Positions 9,044-21,400 are shown, counted from the first letter of the stretch. The stretch: DNA of 44,554 bases from Strigomonas culicis (GCA_000482145.1 AUXH01000087.1:1-44554), one strand, 5' to 3'. Program-made: numbers and translations. Notes: generated from the sequence alone by a model not told the origin.

Positions 9044-9389
9044 TCACCTGAAACCCAACCGCCACATGGAAGAGTAAAGAGAGGAGAAGAAGAAGAGGTT
9101 CCCATTATTTTCTTTGTTTTCTTGCGGGGTTACATGGTAACGTCATGTGACATTTCAGAAGGATTCATGGCAGTCCAAGAGCGCAAAACAAATAAATAAG
9201 AAGAAGAGCAACACGAAATCAAAATGTGTTTTCAAATCTGTTCAGTATCGTGTGAATATATATTATATTATAATACGTCCGTATGTGAGCGGTCTGTTCT
9301 CGGGCCACAATCATCCTTTTCTTTCTTCTCTCTTGTTGCACTTCTTCGCGTTGTGTCTGGAGCGAGATCATTAAAGGCAGCAGCTGCAA
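9044..9389. other. Intergenic spacer between the two zinc-finger genes
   Basis: Holds the 3' UTR of the 513-aa zinc-finger gene and the splice signal of the 829-aa one: a C/T run on the minus strand (plus 9070-9101) followed by its first AG at 9048-9049. No gene seen. Confidence 0.6.
9048..9049 (-). promoter_or_regulatory. Predicted trans-splice acceptor with very short 5' UTR
   Basis: A pyrimidine tract (plus 9070-9101 read as C/T on the minus strand) has its first downstream AG here, only four bases before the ATG at 9043. If used, the mature 5' UTR would be the spliced leader plus gtga. Confidence 0.45.
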
Positions 9390-10931
9390 CTATAGCTTGG
9401 CGGGCTTTCGGACCGTTGTACGGCGAGGCACAAAGGCGTGCGTCTTGGGGGCACCGCACTTGTAGCACTCTTGCCGCATCTTGAAGTTGCGAGCGAAGCA
9501 CTTGGCGCACACCCAATCCGCATTCTTATTCTCCGCCTCGTTCATGCGACCCTCAGCTGGCCTCTCATTTCTACCCTCCTGAAATCCCTCCTTTGCGTAG
9601 GAAAGCGTAGCCTGCTCTCCTCGCATATTGGGATTTTCATTGCGCTGTCCACACTGCCAGCACGAGTCACGGGTGCGAAAGTTATTCGAGTTGCAGTGAG
9701 GGCACGTCCAGTTGTTGTGGACGCGCTTCTCTTCCTGCACCGGGCCATCAACGAACGCGGTGGAGCGGGGGGCCGAACGGCCTCCTTGAGCGGCCCGGGG
9801 CGCGCCGCACTGAAAGCACTCCCTCCTTCTGGAAAAGTTCATCGCCTGGCAGGCGGTGCAGTACCAATCCGAGCCGCCCAGCTTCTGCTGCTCTCGACGG
9901 ATGTCGTTGCCGAGCTTCGGCACGGTCGGCGGGCGCTCCGTGTGGCACCGACGACAGGTCTTGTCGTAAATGCTTGTCACCTCCCCGCAGGACGCGCAGG
10001 ACCAGTTCAGTGGGATCGGTGTGGTGCAGCTGAAGCAGCGCGGCCGCGACAGGTGGTTGAGCGCCGCGCACTGCGGGCACTCCCACTCGGCGGGAGCGAT
10101 GTGGACGCCGCACGAGATGCACACCTCCTCGTCCCCCGGGTTGATGCAGCCACAGTCCGCCACGCGGCACATCCAGTCGAACCCGGGCGGCCCCGGCGGC
10201 GGCCTGTCCGTCACCGCCTTCGGCGGTGCGCGGCCAATGAAAGACCGCTTCGTGGACTCCGCCTTGAACTCAAAGGGCGCGATGGGCTTCAGCGTGGGCG
10301 GCGCAAGACCGACCGGCTTCCGTGCGCTCTCGCTCTCGCGAGGACCTGCTGCACCCGCCGCCCCCTCTCCCGTGTACGACGCGTCGCTTGGGGAGCTCTG
10401 GAAGCGCTCCTGTGACTGCTGCAAAATGTCCTCTTCGGAGCGACTCATGGGAGCCATGTCGTAGCCGCAGAAGCCGCAGCGACTGTTGTCCTCCAGCTCA
10501 TCAATGCGGTTCTTCTCCTGGCACGCGGCGCACATCCAGAAGCCCGCGCTCGTCGCATGAGGCTCACCACACGTTTTACACTTCTTGACGCCGCTGTGAT
10601 TCGCCGCGTCGCAGCGGACGCATTTCCACGCCCGCAGCGGCGGCTTCGCGGTTCCGCACCGCTCGCACTGCAGCTGGGTGCCCTTGCTCACGTGGCGGCA
10701 CGCCGCGGAGGGGCACATCCACCGTCGCAGCGTATCCTTCGCCCAGGACTGGCGCAGCATCCGCGTCGCCCGGAACACGTCGCCACCGTGCAGGGGGGGC
10801 CACGGGCCCGGCGCGGGACGAGCGCCGCCGCACGGACGGGCTGCGGGGTCCGTCGCGGGTGCGTAAAAGCGCACTCCCACACGCAGTGCCCACCTGTAAG
10901 CACCTCGTCTCTGATGTGCTACACGCAACAT
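9390..10931 (-). CDS. Multi-zinc-finger (RanBP2-type) protein, nine fingers, 513 aa, probably mitochondrial
   Basis: Start is the ATG at 10929-10931 (MLRVAHQRRGAYRWALRVGVR), which begins an Arg-rich amphipathic stretch typical of a mitochondrial presequence; the frame upstream of it is T-rich leader without a suitable ATG. Nine RanBP2-type fingers run from about residue 70 to 495, opening RWMC, AWKC, FWMC, DWMC, EWEC, NWSC, DWYC, NWTC and DWVC. The first and fourth have the wider C-x4-C spacing seen in FUS. The last three keep the full D/N-W-x-C-x2-C-x3-N-F-x3-R-x2-C-x2-C pattern and closely resemble the FUS and ZRANB2 fingers that read GGU in single-stranded RNA. Gene order and architecture suggest common origin with the 829-aa neighbour. 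Sequence-specific mitochondrial RNA binding is an inference. Likely acceptor at 11011-11012. Confidence 0.87.
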   Translation of the reverse strand: MLRVAHQRRGAYRWALRVGVRFYAPATDPAARPCGGARPAPGPWPPLHGGDVFRATRMLRQSWAKDTLRRWMCPSAACRHVSKGTQLQCERCGTAKPPLRAWKCVRCDAANHSGVKKCKTCGEPHATSAGFWMCAACQEKNRIDELEDNSRCGFCGYDMAPMSRSEEDILQQSQERFQSSPSDASYTGEGAAGAAGPRESESARKPVGLAPPTLKPIAPFEFKAESTKRSFIGRAPPKAVTDRPPPGPPGFDWMCRVADCGCINPGDEEVCISCGVHIAPAEWECPQCAALNHLSRPRCFSCTTPIPLNWSCASCGEVTSIYDKTCRRCHTERPPTVPKLGNDIRREQQKLGGSDWYCTACQAMNFSRRRECFQCGAPRAAQGGRSAPRSTAFVDGPVQEEKRVHNNWTCPHCNSNNFRTRDSCWQCGQRNENPNMRGEQATLSYAKEGFQEGRNERPAEGRMNEAENKNADWVCAKCFARNFKMRQECYKCGAPKTHAFVPRRTTVRKPAKL

Positions 10932-11524
10932 GACTAAACTGCAGTTGTTATTGTTTTTATATTTATCTTCTTTTTTTTTTTGCACCGATATGGTGTTAAT
11001 AGAAGCACAGCTCAAAAAAAAAAAAAGAGAGAGACATTGGCAAGGGGAGAGAGGAGAAGGAAGTACATACGCTTTGGACATACAGAAATCAAAGGCAAAA
11101 ACATATAAATGAAACGACAATCACTAATGGAAAGGAGCGACTGCTCTGTTTAAGTATCCCGCAAGTCTTCACTTTTTTTTTTCTTTGTCGGAAACGAAAA
11201 GGAGTGTAACGTGAGCTAAATCCGCAAAAAATAGTTTTCTCTTTTTGGCGAAAGATATTTATTTAGTTTTTTTTTGTATTTTTAAGCCTTTTATTATGAG
11301 TTTCAGATGATACTATAATAAAGAATTAATTGAAATAGCTTATATTAAAAAAACAAAAAATAAAAAAGAAGTGAGATCAGTGAATGTCTTTTTTTTCTCT
11401 TTTCTTTTTTTTGTTTGTTTGTTCTTTTTTTTTTTTCTTCCTCGTTTTATTAACGAAAAAAGAGAATAATAATAAAAAACGTAAAACAAAAGAGAGACAG
11501 AGAGAGAAAAGAAAAGAAACGCAC
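10932..11524. other. Intergenic spacer (EF1B 3' UTR and zinc-finger gene leader)
   Basis: About 590 nt, very AT-rich, with A and T homopolymers at 10971-10981, 11015-11026, 11171-11181, 11266-11275 and 11422-11437. Most should be the 3' UTR of the EF1B gene. A sense-strand T/C tract at about 11013-11034 with AG at 11011-11012 is the probable splice signal of the 513-aa zinc-finger gene. No RNA gene recognised. Confidence 0.6.
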
Positions 11525-12142
11525 TTAAATCTTGTTCCAAGCGACGATATCCATAGACTGCACCTCGTCCTCGTAGCCCATGATCAGATCCTCGAGGTCG
11601 TCACCGGAAACCTTGTCGTCCTCGATAACGATGAGCATCTGAAGCTTGTTGACACCGAAAGCGACGGGCACCAGCTTGCTCTCACCCCAGATCAGGCCAT
11701 TGATCTCCACGGCCTTGAGCTTCTTGGAGAAGGCCTCGAGGTCGATGGTGTCGTCCCACGCCTTGACGTCAAAGAGGATGGAGGACTTGGCGATGACGTC
11801 CTTCTTGGCCTTCTTCGCAGTCGCGTCCTTCGCCTTCTTCGCCTCGAGCGCGGCCTTCTCCTCCTCCGTCGTCTCACCGAAGAGGTCCATGTCGTCGTCG
11901 TCGTCCGCGGCGGCGGCCGCCGCGGGCGCGGGCTTGTGCGCGGGCGTCGCGTGCTTCTTCTCGTGGAGGAGAGCCTCGCGCTCGGCCTGGTAGTAGGAGG
12001 CCATGCGGGCGACCCACTGGATCACCTTCTTGTTGTCACCGAACATCTCCGCGAAGATCTTGGCATCCTCTTGGCTAGGGGAAAAGCCGGACACGTAGGG
12101 CTGGGCGGCGAGGCGGCCGTTGATTTCCTTCAGGGTGGACAT
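11525..12142 (-). CDS. EEF1B: Translation elongation factor 1-beta (eEF1B guanine nucleotide exchange subunit), 205 aa
   Basis: eEF1B recharges eEF1A with GTP during cytosolic protein synthesis. Layout is typical: a short helical N-terminal domain (about 1-60, binds the gamma subunit in relatives), a low-complexity Lys/Pro/Ala linker, the acidic hallmark ADDDDDMDLFG with its following E-rich helix (about 86-105), and the C-terminal exchange domain (about 120-205). The latter contains KSSILFDVKAWDDTIDL, then INGLIWGESKLVPVAFGV, and ends in the family-typical S-M-D-I-V-A-W-N-K-I. Length suits the small beta form. Start is the ATG at 12140-12142. A C/T-rich tract on the sense strand (plus 12190-12222) with AGs at 12181-12182 and 12171-12172 gives a short 5' UTR. 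Confidence 0.97.
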   Translation of the reverse strand: MSTLKEINGRLAAQPYVSGFSPSQEDAKIFAEMFGDNKKVIQWVARMASYYQAEREALLHEKKHATPAHKPAPAAAAAADDDDDMDLFGETTEEEKAALEAKKAKDATAKKAKKDVIAKSSILFDVKAWDDTIDLEAFSKKLKAVEINGLIWGESKLVPVAFGVNKLQMLIVIEDDKVSGDDLEDLIMGYEDEVQSMDIVAWNKI

Positions 12143-12468
12143 GACGTTTAGTGTAGGTGAGATAATGCAACTATAAATACCTTTTTACGGTCGAAAAAGA
12201 GAAGAGTAGAGAGGGGGAAAATAGAAACAGCGAGTTGAGAAGAACTGCAAGCGTAAAGAAAAAAAGGGGATCCTTTAATGACAAGGAAACGTGAGCGCAT
12301 CGTACGTAAGAGAAGAGTCTTTTTGTGTTCATATTTTCTCAGTAACGTCATCAAAAACCAGTTTCCTTTTTTTTAAAAAAAAGCTATGCTTTGCGTGCGT
12401 GTAGAAGTAAATATTAGTTGATGTAATTCAATACACGCCAGCGTGGATATCACCCTTTGCTATTCGTA
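12143..12468. other. Intergenic spacer (VPS13 3' UTR, EF1B splice signal)
   Basis: AT-rich spacer; sense-strand pyrimidine tract at about 12190-12222 is the likely EF1B trans-splice signal. Nothing else recognised. Confidence 0.6.
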
Positions 12469-15400
12469 TTATGAAGCCAGATTAAGAAGGCGCATATAGC
12501 TCTGGCCCATCTTTCTAAAAATAAGGTTGCCATACTTCTCCAAATCGTCCCTCCCGAAGCAGTCCATGATCTCCTCGAGGGAGCAGACGGCGATGAACTC
12601 CTCCCTCGTTACAAACTTGAGCAGCGAGTCCGCGCCGAGCGTCCGCTTGATGTGGCGGGCCCGCTCCGCGGTGTCCGGCGAGACGCGCACCTCCTTCACC
12701 GGAGGCGCCCCTGACGCCGCCGTCGCGGGCGTCGGCTCCCGCAGCGCCGCCCCGAGCGATGCGCGAATGACCTCCATGCTCGACGCCAGCGCGGCGCGCC
12801 GTCTCGGGTCCCCGGTGCCCGGCAGCACCGGCGCATCGCCCAGGACCGCGAGGCCGACCGGGGCGTCGTCGCCGCCCTCCAGGTGGAGGCGCAGCATGTG
12901 CGCCAGCTCGGCGTAGATCGAGACATGCAGCCACGCCGCGAGCTCCTCCTGCGTCGCGTGGCGCATGAAGGCGCCGAAGGAGGCGTAGAGCGCAAAGTTC
13001 TGCACCCCCACGGCGGTAATGACGTGGCGCGCCACGTCGTGCGCGGAGCGCTGCTGGTTTAACGGCAGCGCGTTCAGCATGCGCGCGAAGAAGGCGGGGC
13101 TCAGAAAGTCAACGGACAGGTTCGGCGGTGTCGCCTCGCTCGGCGTGGCGGTCCCGGACGGCGAGGTCGCGGGGCCGCTCCTGGCGAGTCCGCTGCGGCC
13201 CAGCTCCTGCTCCACCGCCCAGCCGTGGTAGTTGCGCAGCAGCAGCAGGTACCTCTCCTGCGTGCTCTGCGCGTGCTGCGTCGCGTCCAGCAGGCGCGCG
13301 TAGAAGTCCGTGGTCGACCCCACGCCGCTGAGCAGCCCGGACACGGGGCGCGCGACAAGGCCGACGACGCCGCTGACGACGCCCGCCGCCAGCCCCGCCG
13401 CGCCGGCCTGCCGCGCGCCGACAATGGGCATCGACACGAACCCGCGCAGGCCGCTGACCACACCCATCGAGAACGCCCGCAGGAAGGTCGATCGCCCGTC
13501 CTCGGACGCCGCCGTCGCCTCCTCCGGCGGGTCGTACAGCGTCAGGGCGGCGAGCGTGCGGCCGCCGAAGCGACTCAGCAGGCTGACGGAGTGGAGCGTG
13601 GCCGCCGTCGTGTCCTTCAGCAGCTGCTTGGAGCCGGCCGCAAAGCGGCGGTCCACGACCGCATCCTTCACGAAGTGACGCAGGCCGCGGTTGAGACTGC
13701 CGACGAGTGCGAGCGGGTTGCCCAGCACCTCGAGCGAGCCCACGACCCGGTACAGCTGCAGCAGCAGCGGCTGGCGGTACATGTGCACCAACACGACGCG
13801 CCAGGCCTCCGCGAGGGACACATCGCGGCTGAACACGTTGAGGAGGTGCGCCGGCTTGAAGCGAATCGGCGCGTGGTCGATCGAGCTCGCCAGCAGGTTC
13901 GCGAAGAGCAGACTGTCGAAGGGATTGAAGCGCCCGTCCGGCCGCCTGGAGAAGGTCAGGTCCGCCTCGATGGGGCCCACGCGCATCTCCTTTATCGTCA
14001 AGCTGTAGCGGTGTCCCTCCCCACCCACCTGGGCGGCGCGCGCCCCGCCCCCGCCCCTCGTCTGCGTCGTCGGGAGTGTGTCGAGGCAGCAGCGCGCCGC
14101 CTCGCGCACGATGAACAAAAACTCATCCGTGACGTGCACCGCGGCGGGCGTCAGTTGGAGTTCCATCGCCTCCACCACGGTGGAGCCGGACGTCGTGGTT
14201 CTCCACGGGGTCGCCTTGTTGGACGTTTTGCTGGACACGACACTCAGCAGGAGCTGCACGCAGGGCACGGCCTTCGTCTTGTCCTCCACCAGCGTGGGCC
14301 TCAAGGAGAGAAGCGGCGGCAGGTTTTTTCTGAGCTTGGTGCAGTCCATGACCTCGACCTCGCCCACCTGCACGCTCGAGAGCAAGTAGCGACGGTTGTG
14401 CGAGAACGTCAGGTAGATGCCCGAGACGTTGATGAAAAGAAGATCCAACTCCCTTTCCTTCAGTGCCGCGAGTATTTCGTCGTCCGAGGCGACGGAGTCG
14501 TGAACGCGGATCGCTAGCTTGCCTGCCCTCGCCTGCAGTGCGAGTGGCGTGCAGCTCAGGGACACCTCATCCTGGCGCAGACAGCGCGACGCGACGAAGA
14601 GCAGCAGCCGTTGCACAAACACCTCGACGGTCAAGAGATGATCCGGCAATGAGCGCGCGCGGTTCTCTAGGATATTGACCGTGGTGAGGGTTACGGTGAA
14701 GGTGTGCTTCGTGTCATCTTTCGTCACCATGGCAAACACACGCTTTCCAATGAGGGTGGATTGTTGCAGCGAGCACAGTTTCTGCAGCCGCAGGACGTCA
14801 TCCGACCGCAACGAGGCGTTCGACGCACTCTCAAACACCACCACACGGATGTCGGCGCGGTCATTATTGAAAGGCGACGCCCACGCAATGGGGCAGTCCG
14901 TGTGGGGAGAGACGACAAACGTCTGCTGGTCCTCCTTCTCCACCTCCGCCACCTTGTCAGCGCCAGCAGTGGCATGCTTGTGCGACCCGGTACGCGCGCG
15001 GCTGATCTGAACGGTGAAGGCCGTTCGGTTCTCGATGATGAGCGGCACCGGCTCCTCAATCCCCACTTGGATGATCGAAAACTGGTGCTCGTCGCTGCGC
15101 GCAAAGAGCGACAGACAGCAGTAGCGCTCCTCTTGCGGCGCCTCGCTGTAGTGAAGCGGGACAGCCGCGCTGGTGTAGCGGAGCACCTCGTCCATGCGGA
15201 TCTCCACCACGCCATCCTGCTTCGCGTGCTTCATCGTGATGGGGGCGGACGACGCCGTGATGGTGGCGAGCGGCACAAAGACGGACCACTTGAAACAGGG
15301 TTTCTCCGCCGTCCCGTACGAAAAGGAAACCTCCAAGTGCGTACAGCTCTTTTCGAACCACACGAGTGGCACCTGCTGCCCGGGGCTCACGGCAATGGCC

Positions 15401-18400
15401 TTCGGCTCCTCGCTTTGTGAAGTCCGGACCCACAGGAAGAGGCTTTGGTGCGTGTTCCAGATCATCCACATGGGCATGAAGAGCGTGGACGGGGGCCCAA
15501 AGGCGCCGGGGAGCACATCGCTCGTTGCCGTGGACACCGTGGCAGAGACAGCGCCCGCGGCGGTTGGCGTCGGCGAGCCACGGCTCTCCACGGCGCAGCT
15601 GCACAGCACGCACAACCGACCTGCCGCATCCTCGCACTGCAAAGCAACGGCCAACGGCGTTGTGGCCAAGAAGGGGTCAGAGCCCACGCGGCACGCAGTG
15701 GAAAGGTACACCTGCAGGCGAGGCACATCGCTTTTGCTTTCCGCCTCGCTGCGTGTGAAAAGGAGCGGATAGGATTCATTGCAGTCCAGGCTGCACCACA
15801 GGTCTGGAAGCCCTTGTGCCTTCACCGAGACGGGAAAGGCCAGCTTGTTGTGGAGGACGGAGGCCGGCTGGATGACGAAGCAGGAGGCGCCCGAGGCGAC
15901 ACGCTTGACGAGCAGCGCGCCACACGGGTGGGTGTCTCCGACATTGACAAAGACCTCACTGCGATCCAGCGGCGCTACGGTCGACGTCACGGTTCGCACC
16001 TGCTGCGCGGCGCGCGGCGGTAGGTCCATCTCCAAGTACAAGCACACCGCGCCGAGGGCCTCTGCCAGGGACGACGGAAACCAGTCACACGTCTCGCCTG
16101 GCTGACAGAGCAGCGTCGCCGCGGCCACTGACAGATCTTTCTCCTGCGTGCGGGCTGCCTCACCGACGGTGATGCGTAGCACACACCCCGTCTCGTTGAG
16201 AAAGGACATGACAGGCTTTATGGCGACGACGACGTCAAAGAGGGGAAACCACTTGGCCGTGCGGCGGGTCGCCTTCTTCGCGACCTCCTTCGTGATGACA
16301 AGCTCCACCACGATGGACGGCGCCGCGGGCTCTGGTGCCGCTGCCACCGCCTGGACGTCCCCCGTCGACGACACCTCACGCGCGACCGGAAAGCGCAGCG
16401 GGAGCAGGAAGCGGAACTGGCCATTTTCAACGATCGCATGCTTCAGCAAGCCCTCGGACACTCTCGTGGTGTGCAAGTTGCTCTGGTGCAGCACAAAGGA
16501 AGAAATGATGTCACCGAGGGTCAACAGCGAGGACTCCGGCGAGTAGGTGAAGGCGTCCAGGGACAGCCCCAAAGGGGCTTTTAGCACCGTTAGCGGCGCG
16601 TATCGCTCGCCCTTCGCGGGGATCTCCATCGACGCAGAAAGACGCGCGACGCAGCGCGCAGCATCATTGCGTACCAACACCGTGCTCGTCACTACAAACG
16701 TGTTTGCCTCAAGATCATAGCGTACGACGCCATCCAAGGTACCGATGTTGCCCTGCTGCAGCGTGAACCGCTCGCACGTCTCTTTCGTGATCAACGAAAC
16801 ATCGATCCCTGCGGCATCTCGCCCTATGCCTCCCTCGTCGCGACTGAAGAAGGGGCTCTGAACCGCATTCGGTGAAAGCGGTGTCCCGCGCCGCACGGGC
16901 TCGTCCAAGCTGATCAGCACGCGCGTGTCGAAGGCGCTGAACTGATGGACCGGCACACACGCGTCTGCTGGAAGGTGCAGCGACGGCGGCATCGCTGAGG
17001 CCGTCGCCGCAGGCCCCGTGAGTGTGCTATTCAAAGACGCGCGGAGCACGCGCTTGCGCACGAAGTGCAGCACCAGCGGCACGCCCAGCTCGTTGCGGAA
17101 CGAAAAGCTGCTCGAGCACAAGTTGAACAGCTCGCGGTCCTTCCAGCGACGCCACATGTGCAGCGCGGAGAAGATCGGCACCGTGAGCGCCACCTCCTCG
17201 CACGTCACAACGGCTTTGCGAAGCGTGCCGCCGTGAGGGAACTCGATGTACTCGAGGGCGATCTCAGGCGTCAGAGAGAGCAGCTGCCGCGTCTCCTTCG
17301 GCACGGACACGTCGTGGGCGCTCAGCGCAAACGTCGTGGTGAACTCCACCGACTCCAGCGCACGCGTGGTGGACACGTGTGTGTACACGTTCGTGAGGGT
17401 CGCGGTCAGCTCCGGCGTGAGGAAGGCGTTCGTGATGATGAGGTGCGCGCGCGGGGCAGTGATGCCGACCGCCACCGCCCACTTGCGCAATGCGCCGGAG
17501 CTCGCCTGCGCCCGCGTGCGCGCGCCGGAGGCGGACTTGCGGTGCTCGCTCCAGGTGCGACGGGCCGCCGCGTACCGCTCGTCGCCCTTGACGCTTTGCA
17601 GAAAGTGACCCAGCAACGAGAGCTGGCGCGTCGAGAGACAGAACTCGACCGGTGGAACGACCACGCGAATGTCCGTGCAGCCGGAGGCGGCAGGGGTGCT
17701 CGCGTCGGCTGCCACAGCGTACTTCGCCTGGTGGTGCTGGAGAACCGCGAGCACATCCAGGGGTGCCTTGAGAATGGAGCCAATGTCGCCCTTGAGCTGC
17801 ACGTTCAACAACGCGGCCTCGCCCGCCTCCTCAACAATGTGAAACTCGGAGGCCTTGCGCACATTCGCATAATCCCTCTTCACGGTGTAGCTCAGGCGCA
17901 CCGCACCGGCGCTTGTGAAGAAGACTTGCGGGGACCACAGACTCACGCTTGCCTCCGCCGCGAGGTCGACCGACAGGGAGGTGCGCCGCTGGGCCCGAGA
18001 GGGGAGAAAGTGGAGCCCCTCTTGCGAAACGGATGCGTCTGGGTCGTGGCGCGAGGCGAGGGGGGTTGTGTCGCGCACGGAGCTCTCTGCAATGACGAAG
18101 AGCGAGCGCTCCTCGACAGCTATGGTGTCGCTCCAGATCCGCTTGTCAATCACGAGCAGGACGCCTTCCAGTGTGACGGTGATACCCGCATCGACCACAA
18201 TGCTGGGCTCCTGCGAACCATCTGGATACACAAACGGAGAAAGGTGCAACTCCGTCCCGTTTGCTGCCGTCACGCGTATCACGTTCTGTGGCGCGTGGGC
18301 GCGCGCGTCCTTCTTGAAGTGAAGACGATAGCCATCGAGGCCGCCGAGTATCAGGCTCTCGCTCAGAGAGATGTTGCCGGTCACGGTCAGCACACTGCGC

Positions 18401-21400
18401 ACGGAGGCGCACTCAAACGAATAGGCCCCGATGGAGCACGGGTAGGTAAGCACGCAGGTAGACCCTTCTGCCGTCTCGTCCAACTCGCCCGTGTCGAGGT
18501 CAACACCGTCGCCACTGCCGCCATCCTGGACGCCCGTCCAGCCTGCATAGACGCCCTGCGCCGCCGTGCTCAGGATGCGCATGAGTTCCGGTGACACCAT
18601 GCAGGCAACAGACGGGACGCGCCCGCGTATCGTGCGCACGTCCTGATGCTCAAAATGGCTCGTGTTCATGGCCGTAGGACCGCTGGGCAGTAGCGATGTC
18701 GCCGGCGCCTCCTCTTGCGTTCGCTCGCAACAGTCACGAAAGCTGAACGGCGTGGCCGCCAGGCTGCCGTCACCACCCTCCGCCTCGCGTGCGATCGGGA
18801 CGGGCTCGCAGAGCGGCTTGGGCTGCACGTCCGGATGCACGGCACAGGCCATCCGCTGCACCGTCAGGGCCTTCAGAGTCCTGTGGAGTGACCTCTCGTA
18901 CTCCAGCTGTATCTGCTTTAGCTCGTGGCTGAACACACACCGGCCCGGACCCGGCCGCTCACCCCACTCCACCGCTTTGATGCACAGTAAAGGCACTACC
19001 GCATCCATCTTGAACGAGTGGAGGGAGGGGTTCTCACCCGCTTCCGCGTGCTTCAGCTCCAGCGTGCTGGGGGCGTCGGGGTCACCGCCGGCGCGCCACG
19101 AAGGGCTCGTCAGTGGCAGCACCACCTGGGCGATCGACTCGGTGAAGAAAGTCAAGGACTCACCGAGGGGGAAGTGCACCTCCACAGGCGATAGCGCAAC
19201 CTGACAGTGGCGACTGCTGGACAGACGGTCCTCCCTCATGGTGAGCAAAACAGAGCAGTCCGGCGTGACAACAAAGCGCTCGCGCACGTCGCTCCTCCCC
19301 TCCGGCGGTCGGATGAAGTGCGCCGTGCATTCCACCAGCGACACCTCCAGCTCGTGGCTGGCCGCCCGCGCCGCACTCTTCACCTGAACGGCAGGGAGGC
19401 AGACCTCAACGTACGGCGCGGCGGCGGACGCGACGCGTGGACGGCCCGTGCGTGCCTCCTCCTCCCGCGCGAGCCCCTGCTCCACCGGATACAGCCGCAC
19501 CCGTGTGTCGTGGACACGCACGTGAATGGTCCGTGAAAAGGACTCGTCCACCCTCTGCGAGAAGGGAATAAGTCTTTCGCCGTAGCGCTTCAGGAGCAGG
19601 AGATCGTCCAGCGTAGAGGCGATGAAGGTGCTCGTGTAATTGCGAACCAAACAGCTCTCGGCTCTGCAGCTGAACACTCCCGGGGACAGGTCCACATGAA
19701 TGGCGTTGACAGAAAGGAAGGCCTTGGCCGCGGCGGTCTTCGCACCTCGCCGCACCTGCACCGCGCCAATGTGGAGTGTGTGCGTCGGCGCGCTCTGCTC
19801 GTTCCTCAGGATGGAGGAGAGGTCGCGAAAGAGCGGAGCGCTCAGCTCCAAGTCGATCGCCTGCACCTCGACGAACGCAACGTCCCCAATGTTTATCCCG
19901 AAGCTGCGCAAGTGCGTCTGCACCTGCAGCTCCCTGCGCTTGCTCCCGTCATCCCGGCCGCGCCACTTTGCCAGCTGTGCGTACAGCGCCTTCGTGCTCG
20001 GCTCCCTGTGCACCTGTGCGAGCAGGAGCGAAAAGTCCACCAGGGCCGGCGTCGAGTTCACCACGAGTCCCTCCACGTCCACGGTGAGCGCGACCGTTTG
20101 CTCTGCCATCCGCAATGTCGCCACGATACCCTGTACATGGGCGTCACTGCCCTTGGCCGCGCTGCCACCCTCGACCCCCGTACTGGCACTCATCATCGTA
20201 TAGTAAAGCATTTGATTGTTGTCCCTGTCCGTCAGCTCAATAGCCCCACTGGTAGAAATAGTAAGCACCGTCGCCTGCGATGCGTCACCACTCAGGTCTT
20301 GCCCGTTACTGGCCCTGTCACCGGGGCTTGACCGATGCTCCTCGCCTGCTCCAGTGGGGCGCAGCGTCATCGTCAACGGGCTGTACACCATCAGTTTGAG
20401 GATGACAGGAGCCAGTCTCTCCTCGTCCGAATCCACTTGCCCTTCCAGCACCAGCGCCAACTTGGGCACGGTGCAGTTGAACTCCTTCACAAGCTTAAAC
20501 ACGTCACATGGCGTGGAATTGGATTCCTGCATCTGTACCGCACCCGGCGCACCCGCGGAGAGCGCATCGCCGAGCGCTTTGCCGCTGTCGACCTCCCTCC
20601 ACTTTTCCACCATCGCGCTCCACACGCCTAGCCCGGCAGACACGTGCTGGAGACTGAAGCTGAATGTATGGCCGGGATCACTCACCAGCATCAAGTGGCA
20701 GCAGAGCTGCAGCACTATCTGCTCGTTCAGTCGGTAGTGCAGCACGTGGGCGACGTCGGGGTACTCATACGACACCGTGTAGCGGTTCACCTTGTCCGAC
20801 ACCTCCAGACAGATGGCGTCACTGCAGTCCTGTTGGATGCAGAGGTTTACATTCGGCAGATGGAGCCGCTTGAGCTGCGCCACACCGAGTTCCACTTTGG
20901 TGCACGTCACCGTCGTCGAGACAGTGCAGTAGATGGCCGTGACCAACCGGTCCTTGAGCGTGTCCTCTTCAGCAACCGTACCCGCCGCCGCTTCAGCCGC
21001 AACAGACGTGTCCACCGCTGTTTGTTTGCCTTCCACCGACTGGTCTAGTCGGATGCAGCCGCACACGTGCGCCGCGGGCGGTGTCTCCATGATGGCCTCC
21101 AGCGGTGTGCTGGCCTGCGGAAAGACCACGTTGACGTCCGTGCAGAGAAACGACAGGAGTGTGACGTGACAGAGCGGCGCGCCGCTGAGCGGGCTCACCG
21201 GGTATCCGGCCGGCGTGGCCAGCTTTAGGGCGCGCAGCCGTGACTGGGTGAGACGTACAAGTTGCTGCAGCGGCACAAGCGGCACGTAGAGGATGAACGG
21301 CTGCATCTCCACCGCGACATGGTGCGTTTTGAGGACCGGGGCCGCGCTGTAGAGCTCGCCACGGCTGTACTTGGTCTTCAGCAGGTCCACGCTGCACGTG

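Noticed and set aside
17065..18594. 509-codon plus-strand frame inside VPS13
   Set aside because: Antisense shadow of a high-GC3 gene; Arg/His-rich, no domain, and VPS13 motifs run through on the other strand.
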